The position numbers were made by a program, and so were the translations under genes. 23,075 nt of DNA from positions 1-23,075 of the forward strand of contig CAWEHT010000248.1 of the NCBI GenBank assembly GCA_963808455.1. Reading direction: 5' to 3'. This stretch comes from CAWEHT01 sp963808455 (GTDB lineage: Bacteria; Chloroflexota; Anaerolineae; CG2-30-64-16). The stretch's first letter is position 1. Each line of letters begins with the position of its first letter. The notes under the pieces are model-generated. The model had not been told where the DNA came from and searched no databases. It saw only the letters and a list, made by a program, of their open reading frames with translations. Positions 16,837-23,075 of the stretch are shown here, piece by piece.

Positions 16837-18756
16837 ATGAAGGCAAGGCGAGTGGCATTCGTTGGGTTGGACGGCACTATCCCATGGATGGCTGAAAAGT
16901 TCATGGCGGAAGGGATCATGCCCAACCTGGTACGTCTGACAGAGAACGGCTTCACGACAGAGTCCGTCCCCTCGCTCCCCACGTGGACACCGGGCAACTG
17001 GACGACGATCGTGACCGGCGCTCAGACCTCCACGCACGGCATCGAGGGCTTCGAGATCCACATGCCCGGCGAGCCGCTGCCGTACGAAGTGTACCATCGC
17101 GGCTTCGACCAGGACTTGCGCAAAGCCGAGACGATATGGGAAGCAGGGGCCAAGGTTGGCAAGAAAGCAATGATCGTGAAATACCCTGTCACCTTCCCTG
17201 TCTTCTTGAAGGAGGAGGAGGGCATCCAGGTGGGCGGTTCGGCCGGCTTCGGCGGGCTGCGCAGCTACCTGGATGTCTGGCATGGGCATTGTTTCACAAA
17301 CGAGCCTGGGGTGCGCCATGCGACCCCGGTTGACATCCGGCCGGCGGCGGATTGGGAGAATGTGCCCGTGCCGCTGGCCGAGGCCCTCGAGTGCGATCTC
17401 AACATCAATCTGAACCGGCATCGCGGCCGGATCACTTTCTACGGGCTGATCTACCGAACGCAGCCGGGCGGCGCGTTCGATCGTTTCCTCATGGCATCCG
17501 GCAAGGACGGGCGCGACTGCCTGGCTGACCTCGGGCTCAGCCAGTGGAGCGACTGGATCACCGGCGTCTTTGACAGGCAGAAAGCACCGGAAGAAGGCGG
17601 GTTCCGCTGCAAGCTGATCGACCTGGCGCCCGACGGCACGCGCGTCAAGCTCTTCATGACGCAGAACCATCCCTTGCACGGCTACACCGTCCCGGCTGCC
17701 ATCGCCGAGGAGATCACTACGCTCGCCGGGCCGTTCCCCGAGTTCACGGCGATGGAACCTACCCTCTACGGCTGGTTCGATCACCAGACCCAAATGGAGA
17801 TCTACAAGGTCCATACCGATTGGCTCATCAAGGTGGCGCAGCACCTGCTGGCCCACCACGATTGGGACATTTTCGTGACCCAACACCATCCCATCGACTA
17901 TGCCGAGCACTATTACTACGGGTTCATCGACCCGAAGCACCCGGAATACGATCCGGCCAACGAAGCGGTCGGCTGGGAAGGGCTGCGCTGTGCCTATCAC
18001 GAGGCTGACCGTTACCTTGGCGCCGTGATGGACGCGGTGGGCGAGGATACGGTGGTGGTCATGTCCGGCGATCACGGCACAGACAGCAGCCATTACACGT
18101 TCCGCTTCAACAACATCCTCGAACGCGAGGGGCTGCTCAAGGTCCGCATGGGCGATGACGGCCAGTACGAGCCGATCTGGTCCGAGACCAAGGCGTACAG
18201 CTTTCAATCCAACATCGTGTACGTCAACTTGAAGGGCCGTGACCCCGAGGGCATCGTCGAGCCGGGGCCGGAGTACGAGGCGCTGCGCGAGCGCATCATC
18301 CGGCTGCTCTACGAGGCACGTTGCGAGGAGACCGGGGTCCATCCGGTGGCTGCGGCCATGAAGGTGGAAGATGCCGACTACTTCGGCCTGTATGGCGGCA
18401 GCATCGGCGACGTGATTTACGTGACGCACGTCGGCTACGACAGCGGCGTGACGGAACGCCTGGGCAAGAGCGACATGCGGGCGGGCGTAACCCCCGACCG
18501 GGGTGCCTGCATCCGCAACAAAATCGGTTACGACATGACCGGCGACCACTGCTCTTTCCCGAATTGGGCGAAGAACCTGCGGACTCTGACCGTGTTTTGC
18601 GGGCCCGGCGTGCGGAAGAACGTTCGCAGGCGCACGCCAATCCGCCTGCTCGACGTGGCGCCGATGATGTCGTACCTGATCGGCATCCCTTACCCGGCGC
18701 AGACCGAGGGATCGATCGTGCTCGACGCGGTCGAAGAGAACGAGAACATCCGCTGA
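16837..18756 (+). CDS. Type I phosphodiesterase / nucleotide pyrophosphatase (alkaline phosphatase superfamily)
   Basis: 639 residues, no signal peptide seen, so probably cytoplasmic. Metal-site motifs appear in the family order: FVGLDG (Asp12), SLPTWTPGNWTTIVTG with the likely Thr nucleophile near residue 56, the DIFVTQHHPIDYAEHYYYGF metal segment, VVMSGDHGTDSS, and GDHCSFPNWAKN near the end. Such enzymes hydrolyse phosphodiester, phosphomonoester or pyrophosphate bonds using two zinc ions; the substrate here is unknown. The start ATG 16837 has AGGAAGG upstream and lies 28 bases after the permease stop. Its position where importer ATPases normally sit suggests action on the imported compound, but that is inference. 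Confidence 0.9.
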   Translation: MKARRVAFVGLDGTIPWMAEKFMAEGIMPNLVRLTENGFTTESVPSLPTWTPGNWTTIVTGAQTSTHGIEGFEIHMPGEPLPYEVYHRGFDQDLRKAETIWEAGAKVGKKAMIVKYPVTFPVFLKEEEGIQVGGSAGFGGLRSYLDVWHGHCFTNEPGVRHATPVDIRPAADWENVPVPLAEALECDLNINLNRHRGRITFYGLIYRTQPGGAFDRFLMASGKDGRDCLADLGLSQWSDWITGVFDRQKAPEEGGFRCKLIDLAPDGTRVKLFMTQNHPLHGYTVPAAIAEEITTLAGPFPEFTAMEPTLYGWFDHQTQMEIYKVHTDWLIKVAQHLLAHHDWDIFVTQHHPIDYAEHYYYGFIDPKHPEYDPANEAVGWEGLRCAYHEADRYLGAVMDAVGEDTVVVMSGDHGTDSSHYTFRFNNILEREGLLKVRMGDDGQYEPIWSETKAYSFQSNIVYVNLKGRDPEGIVEPGPEYEALRERIIRLLYEARCEETGVHPVAAAMKVEDADYFGLYGGSIGDVIYVTHVGYDSGVTERLGKSDMRAGVTPDRGACIRNKIGYDMTGDHCSFPNWAKNLRTLTVFCGPGVRKNVRRRTPIRLLDVAPMMSYLIGIPYPAQTEGSIVLDAVEENENIR

Positions 18757-18773
18757 CATCCTGGGAGCAAAAC

Positions 18774-19223
18774 ATGAAGAATACGGCCACGCTGACATGG
18801 GTTGATGGCATGCAGTTCGTCGCCGGCTCGGGCACAGGACACGCAATCGTGATCGATGGGGATGAAGAGGTTGGAGGACGCAATACCGGCCCCCGCCCGA
18901 TGGAGCTGCTGCTGATGGGGCTGCTCGGCTGCACGGCCATGGACGTGATCAGCGTTTTGCAGAAGAAACGGCAGAAGGTCACCGCGCTCAATTTGTACGC
19001 GGAAGGCCAAAGGGCAGAAGAGCACCCCCGGCGGTACACGCAGATCCACGTCACTTATGTGGCCTGCGGCGACGTCGAGGAAGCTGCATTGGCGCGTGCG
19101 ATCCAGCTGTCGGAGGAACGCTACTGCGCGGCGATTGCGACGATCCGCCCGGCTGTGCAATTGACCAGCAGCTTTAGGGTTGAAAAATCAGGCGCGGGTC
19201 AGGATCAGGAGGGAGGAGCATGA
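18774..19223 (+). CDS. OsmC/Ohr-family protein
   Basis: 149 residues. Family signs are the N-terminal strand pair, the PRPMELLLMGLLGCTAMDVISVLQKK helix with Cys53 and the second conserved Cys118 in LSEERYCAAIATI; the two cysteines form the redox pair in OsmC and Ohr. It resembles the OsmC-like (YhfA-type) branch more than Ohr. These proteins reduce peroxides or handle reactive sulfur. The start ATG 18774 has GGGAG upstream and is 17 bases after the phosphodiesterase stop. The stop overlaps the dsrA ATG (ATGA at 19220-19223), so the two are translationally coupled. That pairing suggests a role in sulfur or thiol handling next to sulfite reductase, which is inference. Confidence 0.88.
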   Translation: MKNTATLTWVDGMQFVAGSGTGHAIVIDGDEEVGGRNTGPRPMELLLMGLLGCTAMDVISVLQKKRQKVTALNLYAEGQRAEEHPRRYTQIHVTYVACGDVEEAALARAIQLSEERYCAAIATIRPAVQLTSSFRVEKSGAGQDQEGGA

Positions 19224-19870
19224 CAGAGCCGCCAGAAGGACACTTGCCACCCCCGACCCCACAACTGGACGAGCTGGAACAAGGGCCGTGGCCCAGCTTC
19301 GTGTCGGAGATGAAACGGGCTGCTGCCAAGAATGAAGCGGCCAGCGATCTCCTGGGCCAGCTCGAGCGCTCTTACGAGGACAGGATCGGCCACTGGAAAC
19401 ATGGGGGCATCGTCGGCGTGAAAGGCTACGGCGGCGGCGTCATCGGGCGTTATTCAGACTTGCCCGACGAGTACCCGGCCGTGGCTGAGTTCCACTCCTT
19501 CCGGGTCAATCACCCCTCGGCGTGGTTCTACCGGACGGATCGGCTGCGCGAGCTCTGCGATGTATGGGATAAGCATGGCAGCGGCCTGACGAATCTGCAT
19601 GGCGCCACAGGCGACATCATCTTGCTCGGCGCTCCCACCAAGGAGCTGCAGCCTTGCTTCGACGACCTGGCCGACATCGGCTTCGATCTCGGCGGCTCTG
19701 GGAGCGACATGCGCACTCCCAGTTGCTGCGTCGGGCCGGCTCGCTGCGAGCACGCCTGCATCGACACGCTCGATCTGCTGTACAGCATCACGCTGGAGTT
19801 CCAGAGCGAGATTCACCGCCCGATGTTCCCATACAAGTCGAAGATCAAGATCTCGGGGAGCATACGCTGA
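19220..19870 (+). pseudogene. dsrA: Dissimilatory sulfite reductase alpha subunit, 5' half only
   Basis: 216 codons against about 430 in full DsrA. DsrA and DsrB form the siroheme enzyme that reduces sulfite (or works in reverse) in the cytoplasm. Segments diagnostic for DsrA are LDELEQGPWPSFVSEMKR, IGHWKHGGIVGVKGYGGGVIGRYSD, GSGLTNLHGATGDIILLG and GFDLGGSGSDMRTPSCCVGPARC. The last holds the first half of the siroheme/[4Fe-4S] motif, Cys170-X5-Cys176. Homology ends at YKSKIKISG. The next residues should be CPNDC, the second half of that motif, but the frame reads SIR and stops at 19868-19870. From there the DNA reads as rnhA in another frame. The ferredoxin domain and dsrB are absent. Coupled to the OsmC gene by ATGA, with GGGAGGAG just upstream. 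Confidence 0.92.
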
Positions 19871-19890
19871 ACGAAGTACAGGAAAATACC
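19850..19890. other. Chimeric junction between two sequence blocks
   Basis: dsrA homology stops at about 19857 and rnhA homology starts at about 19884. No insertion sequence, direct repeat or integrase gene lies between. Composition changes across this point, from about 60-63% GC in samples before it to about 45-50% after it. It is best read as an assembly chimera or a recombination scar. Confidence 0.8.
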
Positions 19891-20114
19891 GCCAGAAAGG
19901 ATGGCGGCGCAATAACAAAGAGCCTGCCATTAATCCGGATTTATGGGAAAAGCTGCTGAAACTCTGCGAGGTTCACGAGGTGAAATTCCAATGGGTTCGC
20001 GGCCATGCGGGCCACCCTGAAAACGAGCGCTGCGATGAGCTGGCTAAATCCGCGGCCAGAAGCCCCAACCTCGCAGCCGATCCGGGCTATCCTGAATTAC
20101 GAATGACGAATTGA
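19860..20114 (+). pseudogene. rnhA: Ribonuclease HI, 3' fragment
   Basis: The plus frame through 19884-20114 reads KYRQKGWRRNNKEPAINPDL, then WEKLLKLCEVHEVKFQW, VRGHAGHPENERCDELAKSAA and a short tail ending at TGA 20112. This is the C-terminal half of RNase HI, which removes RNA from RNA-DNA hybrids. The conserved His and the last Asp of the active site are present in GHAGHPENERCDELA. The N-terminal half with the first Asp, Glu and Asp is missing, because the sequence upstream belongs to dsrA. It has no start codon or ribosome site of its own. The few residues before KYRQ (AYAERSTG) match neither parent clearly. Codon use is visibly more A/T-rich than in the genes upstream. Confidence 0.85.
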
Positions 20115-20192
20115 AACATACTAAGCGGCCGTTCTTTTCTCAATGGTCCAACCGTATGCTGAAATAAAACCCGGGCGTGTGTTTCAATTCGT
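20106..20192. terminator. Inverted repeat between convergent rnhA and tatD
   Basis: ACGAATTGAAACA (20106-20118) pairs exactly with TGTTTCAATTCGT (20180-20192), with a 61-base spacer. The flanks are imperfectly complementary (GAATTACGAATG against AATTCGTCATTCG). The right arm runs into the last codons of tatD. AATTCGTAATTCGTCATTCGCAATTCG-type tracts are known low-complexity intergenic repeats. A bidirectional transcript end is plausible. Confidence 0.45.
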
Positions 20193-20198
20193 AATTCG

Positions 20199-20960
20199 TC
20201 ATTCGCAATTCGCAATTTGGTAGAGTTTACGCGCATTTTCCCCGACTGCTTCCATCACCTCGGTTTCACTCACTCCTTTCAGCTCGGCAATTGCCTTCAC
20301 GGCAATGATGGCGTTCGCCGGTTCATTGCGCTCGTGCGGCGCAGGACCCAGAACAGGACTGTCGGTCTCGATGAGAAGGCTGGATAACGGAAGCTTCTTT
20401 ACCAGATTCCGTTTCTGTTCGGATCGGACAATCGAAGGAGGTATGGAAAAGAAAAAACCAGCCTCCAGTGCAGGCAAAGCGGCACCGAATTTACCGTCGA
20501 AGGCATGCAACTGCACCCTGGGAGCGGAGGCCTCCAGCAGAACCGCCACTGCATGACGTCCGGCAGAGCGCGAATGCACATTCAGCGGCAGGTCCAATTC
20601 TTTGCTCAGCTGAATAAATCTGCGGAAGATATCGCGCTGCACCTCCCGGCCGGAATCGTTTTGGATCTTCCAGTAATCGAGACCCACCTCGCCGATAGCT
20701 GCCAGCCGCGTTCTGTGATTTCGAATGAACTCGCACATCTGATCTGCGATCTCGCGATCGAGAATTGCCGGATAGAGTCCGGCGGCAGGGCGGACCATTG
20801 GATGCCGGTCAGCGAGCCGCAGGTTTTTTTCAGCGTCCACGAGATTTTCACCGACCGCGATAATAGCCGCAATCCCTGCAGCTTCAGCTTTTTCCAGAAT
20901 CGGCTCCAGATCAAGATCGAAAGCCGGGTCGCATAAATGTGCATGCGTATCGATCAGCAT
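20199..20960 (-). CDS. tatD: TatD family metal-dependent deoxyribonuclease/hydrolase
   Basis: 253 residues from the second of two adjacent ATGs. Metal ligands appear in order: MLIDTHAHL (His6, His8), IGEVGLDYW (Glu), NVHSRSA (His), QLHAFDG (His) and LLIETDSPVLGP (Asp). TatD proteins are cytoplasmic 3'-5' exonucleases or hydrolases used in DNA repair and nucleic-acid turnover. On the minus strand AGGAGA directly abuts the first ATG (20963), leaving one base of spacing, so the second ATG (20960) is the better start. Length is normal and the frame is intact. It converges with the rnhA fragment, and its stop lies within a repeat tract. Confidence 0.93.
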   Translation of the reverse strand: MLIDTHAHLCDPAFDLDLEPILEKAEAAGIAAIIAVGENLVDAEKNLRLADRHPMVRPAAGLYPAILDREIADQMCEFIRNHRTRLAAIGEVGLDYWKIQNDSGREVQRDIFRRFIQLSKELDLPLNVHSRSAGRHAVAVLLEASAPRVQLHAFDGKFGAALPALEAGFFFSIPPSIVRSEQKRNLVKKLPLSSLLIETDSPVLGPAPHERNEPANAIIAVKAIAELKGVSETEVMEAVGENARKLYQIANCE

Positions 20961-20973
20961 CATTCTCCTGTAA

Positions 20974-21045
20974 GGGCGAGCTGCCGCTCGCCCGATTCCG
21001 TTTTAAGTGCAAATTCGCGCGGCGACCTGGTGGCCGCCCCTACAC
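20974..21045. repeat. GC-rich intergenic repeat pair (REP-like) between tatD and the patatin gene
   Basis: GGGCGAGC (20974-20981) pairs perfectly with GCTCGCCC (20986-20993) around TGCC. A second imperfect dyad, GGCGACC...GGCCGCC, lies at 21021-21037. Read on the minus strand this is the GTAGGGGCGnnC...GTCGCC kind of repetitive element found between genes in many genomes. It stands out as GC-rich inside the lower-GC block. Confidence 0.5.
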
Positions 21046-21100
21046 CAACACCCAAACAGGTTTTACATGAATATTATGCTTGCAGTAAACTCACACGCAA

Positions 21101-22111
21101 ATGGTTATAAGCTATTGCTGGATTCTGGATTCCGGAGGAGCAGGCCGGGGCGCCTGGCAGGGAGGAGTAATTTACGAATTCATGCGCTGGTCTCGGGAAA
21201 ATGGCGTTTTCCCCTCCGTAATGATGGGCGCATCGGCAGGCGCATATGCGGCGGCCGATGTGGCAACCGGCACAGAGCATACCGTAATGAAAGGTTGGAC
21301 CTACTGGGGCTCACAGGTTTCACGCGAGCTGACAAAGAAGACAAAAAGCCGGTTCCGCGCTCACCTGCATTCTTCCGTTTTCTATGTAATGGATCAAAGG
21401 GAGCTTGAGGGAGTCTTTGAGAAAAATCCCGGGAAAAAACTCCTTTTGTTTACCACCCGCGTGCGCCGGCGCGACGAGAAGTCGTTTGAATCGGCTGACA
21501 GGTTACGATTCTTTTTTAAATCCGCGACACGCAAGTTCCCGAAATCGATGAAGTACCTCCCGGATATGTATTTTGAGGATCCGGTCATTTTTGCGCTGAA
21601 CCTGCCGGATGAACTCCGCTCCGAGTACGTCCGCCCCTTGACGCGCGGGAATTATCATGCTGTCATCGAAGCATCCTGTATTATGCCGATGGCAATGGGT
21701 GTGCCGTTTTCTCCGAAAGACCTGAACCAAACATCCCATGAAGGTGACTCGCATTCCGCTTTCATGGATGGAGGATATGCAATCAAAATGCCAATCCGCC
21801 TGTTCGAGCAGGATCCGCGGTTTCTAGCGCTCGGCAACTGGGCCCGTGCGGATAAGACTGTCATTTTTTGCTGTGATCCAAAGGGCAATTTGTGGGAAAC
21901 CAGCGCAAGACTGGATCGGTTGAACATCGTCCCGTCGGTAGCCAATGCCCTGAGCGAGAACAGGATGCTTATCATTCATCCCGACCACAAGATCGAAGCC
22001 GGATTCCTCTGCATGGACCATGCTACAACGATGCGCACTTTCCATCGCGGGCAGGAACAGGGGCATCGCTTGTTGTCTTCCGAAAAAGTCCGCAGGTTTT
22101 TTGAGATTTGA
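21101..22111 (+). CDS. Patatin-like phospholipase
   Basis: 336 residues. The patatin signature is complete: a glycine-rich oxyanion loop (DSGGAGRGAWQGG, residues 10-22), the nucleophile elbow GASAG with Ser45, and the catalytic Asp in DGGY (Asp223). It is expected to hydrolyse acyl esters of lipids. There is no signal peptide or clear membrane helix. The loop reads GGAGRG rather than the usual GGGxRG. ATG 21101 is the only sensible start, since homology begins within ten residues, though no good ribosome site is seen. The gene diverges from tatD across a repeat. Codon use is mixed, with many A/T third positions, unlike the genes before 19857. Confidence 0.88.
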   Translation: MVISYCWILDSGGAGRGAWQGGVIYEFMRWSRENGVFPSVMMGASAGAYAAADVATGTEHTVMKGWTYWGSQVSRELTKKTKSRFRAHLHSSVFYVMDQRELEGVFEKNPGKKLLLFTTRVRRRDEKSFESADRLRFFFKSATRKFPKSMKYLPDMYFEDPVIFALNLPDELRSEYVRPLTRGNYHAVIEASCIMPMAMGVPFSPKDLNQTSHEGDSHSAFMDGGYAIKMPIRLFEQDPRFLALGNWARADKTVIFCCDPKGNLWETSARLDRLNIVPSVANALSENRMLIIHPDHKIEAGFLCMDHATTMRTFHRGQEQGHRLLSSEKVRRFFEI

Positions 22112-22197
22112 ACAAAACCGGGGAGCAATTTTGGGCTTGTCTCGGTGGCCCTCATGACCTATAAGTTCGGTTGCAGCCTGATATCCTGGAGTCAACC

Positions 22198-23075
22198 ATG
22201 AGGACGAGTTTGCGCGTTTTGTTTGCATTCGTTTGTTCTATTGTTCCGCTCGTAATCCTCTTCGCCTGCATGGAGTTCGCTTTTCGTTATTTCGAGCTCA
22301 AAAACGCCCATGAATTGCCCGGGCATGGTGTAAACGGCACGTACATGCCCGTGAGAATGAGAAGCAATTTTCACGGAACGGTTGGGGGGATGCCGGTCTC
22401 GCTGAACCGTTATGGTTTGCGGGATGAACCCGATTTCAATCCTCTGCCGCCCGATGGTGAATATCGGATCGTTTCAGTGGGAGACTCCATTGCTTTCGGT
22501 TTGGGAATTAAGGCACAAAACACCTATGCCAAAGTGCTTGAGAGAAGGCTGAATGAAAGCGGGGCCCCCTCCCGGCATTACTATGTCATAAACGCTTCAG
22601 GACCGGGGATAAGCCCTTCATGCTATTACATGGCTTTGAAGAACGACATTTTGAAATGGCATCCGGCTATGGTTTTGATAGAAACCGAGCTTTCCAACGA
22701 TGTTACCGACGAAGCTTTGATGCGCTGGGATGAGGACCCTAATCACCCTGGCTATCCCACGGCAGTGCGGGGCGGGCGGTATGTGGTTTCCTGGGACGGA
22801 ATTATTCAATCTTCTTACGTGAGAGGCCCTTATTTTTACGAGAAAACGTACACTTATATCGAGCTGTCGCGGCGAATCCTGAATCTGCTTTATCAATTCT
22901 CTTCGACAAAACCCTATCCGACCAGTCCAAGTGAATGCTACTACACTCTCCAGCACGAGCATTACCTGCTGACCCAGAAGAGAATTGAAGAGGGCTGGGC
23001 GCGCTTGTTCCGCGCGGTGGTGATCACCGATGAGCTCTTGAAACAGCAGAATGTAAAATTTCTGCTTATGATCAT
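22198..23075 (+). CDS. SGNH/GDSL-like hydrolase with N-terminal membrane anchor (runs off the window)
   Basis: At least 292 codons with no stop before the end of the window. An N-terminal hydrophobic segment (about residues 5-25, with VCSIVPLVILFACM) is a signal anchor or signal peptide. The core shows RIVSVGDSIAFGLG, the block I GDS motif with Ser97, then INASGPGISPSCYYMAL (block II Gly) and ETELSNDVTDE, which resembles block III with Asn-Asp. The closing block V DxxH would lie beyond the end. SGNH proteins act as esterases or O-acetyl transferases/esterases on glycans at the cell surface; which applies here cannot be said. Start ATG 22198 has TGGAG about 7 bases upstream. It follows the patatin gene after 86 bases on the same strand. 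Confidence 0.8.
   Translation, partial: MRTSLRVLFAFVCSIVPLVILFACMEFAFRYFELKNAHELPGHGVNGTYMPVRMRSNFHGTVGGMPVSLNRYGLRDEPDFNPLPPDGEYRIVSVGDSIAFGLGIKAQNTYAKVLERRLNESGAPSRHYYVINASGPGISPSCYYMALKNDILKWHPAMVLIETELSNDVTDEALMRWDEDPNHPGYPTAVRGGRYVVSWDGIIQSSYVRGPYFYEKTYTYIELSRRILNLLYQFSSTKPYPTSPSECYYTLQHEHYLLTQKRIEEGWARLFRAVVITDELLKQQNVKFLLMI

Noticed and set aside
16798..18846. Long minus-strand open frame of 682 codons
   Set aside because: It is antisense to the phosphodiesterase, which has all its metal motifs. The minus frame has no recognisable domain.
19860..19870. TGA at 19868-19870 as a selenocysteine codon in dsrA
   Set aside because: The frame past the TGA does not continue DsrA; the DNA is rnhA in another frame. 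No need for recoding.
19220..20114. A real DsrA-RNase H fusion protein
   Set aside because: The two parts are in different frames, each is truncated inside a catalytic motif region, and no function would be expected.
21007..21408. Plus-strand open frame overlapping the patatin start
   Set aside because: It overlaps the conserved patatin N-terminus in another frame and has no motif or ribosome site.
1..23075. tRNA, rRNA or CRISPR arrays
   Set aside because: I found no tRNA-like T-loop with acceptor pairing, no rRNA-like stretch and no regularly spaced direct repeats by reading. A tRNAscan or CRISPR search could confirm.

Overview
The window holds two blocks of unlike origin joined at about 19857-19885. 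Bases 1-19857 are GC-rich (one 60-base sample at 17641 is 63% GC). They carry tightly packed plus-strand genes of an anaerobe, probably a member of the Chloroflexota (Anaerolineae-like). That assignment is an inference from the gene families, the GC content, and a lipoprotein linker rich in TQxV-type repeats. Bases 19885-23075 are poorer in GC (samples of 50% at 19921 and 45% at 22201). They have different intergenic repeats and housekeeping-type genes on both strands. I could not assign the source of this second block.

Layout of the left block. 21-149 is the 3' end of a probable von Willebrand A protein, followed by a membrane-anchored coiled-coil protein (202-1131). Next come a type I periplasmic-binding lipoprotein of the branched-chain amino acid kind (1202-2359), a PIG-L/LmbE deacetylase with an added C-terminal helical region (2375-3724) and an alpha/beta hydrolase (3787-4621). 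iorA and iorB (4717-7158) encode both subunits of indolepyruvate:ferredoxin oxidoreductase. After a regulatory gap come nifJ (pyruvate:ferredoxin oxidoreductase, 7513-11054) and a dihydroorotate-dehydrogenase-like flavoprotein (11093-about 12090). A 1.1 kb gap made mainly of repeats and hairpins follows. The last cluster has an oligopeptide-type ABC binding lipoprotein and two permeases (13181-16808), an alkaline-phosphatase-superfamily phosphodiesterase (16837-18756), an OsmC-like protein (18774-19223) and, overlapping it by ATGA, the first half of dsrA (19220-19870).

Layout of the right block. It holds the 3' part of rnhA (to 20114), tatD on the minus strand (20199-20960), a patatin-like lipase (21101-22111) and an SGNH/GDSL-type protein running off the end (22198-23075).

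How the genes work together (inference). The left block looks like amino acid and peptide fermentation. Binding proteins and permeases import substrates. IOR and PFOR oxidise aryl-pyruvates and pyruvate to acyl-CoA and reduced ferredoxin. A sulfite-reductase-type enzyme could consume reducing power.

Two cautions dominate. First, six conserved genes are each broken by one small indel, and five of the six sites read as one surplus base, usually an extra C before a G. This points to consensus error rather than pseudogenes. Second, dsrA loses its 3' half exactly where rnhA lacks its 5' half, so the contig is probably chimeric there, or marks a real illegitimate recombination.
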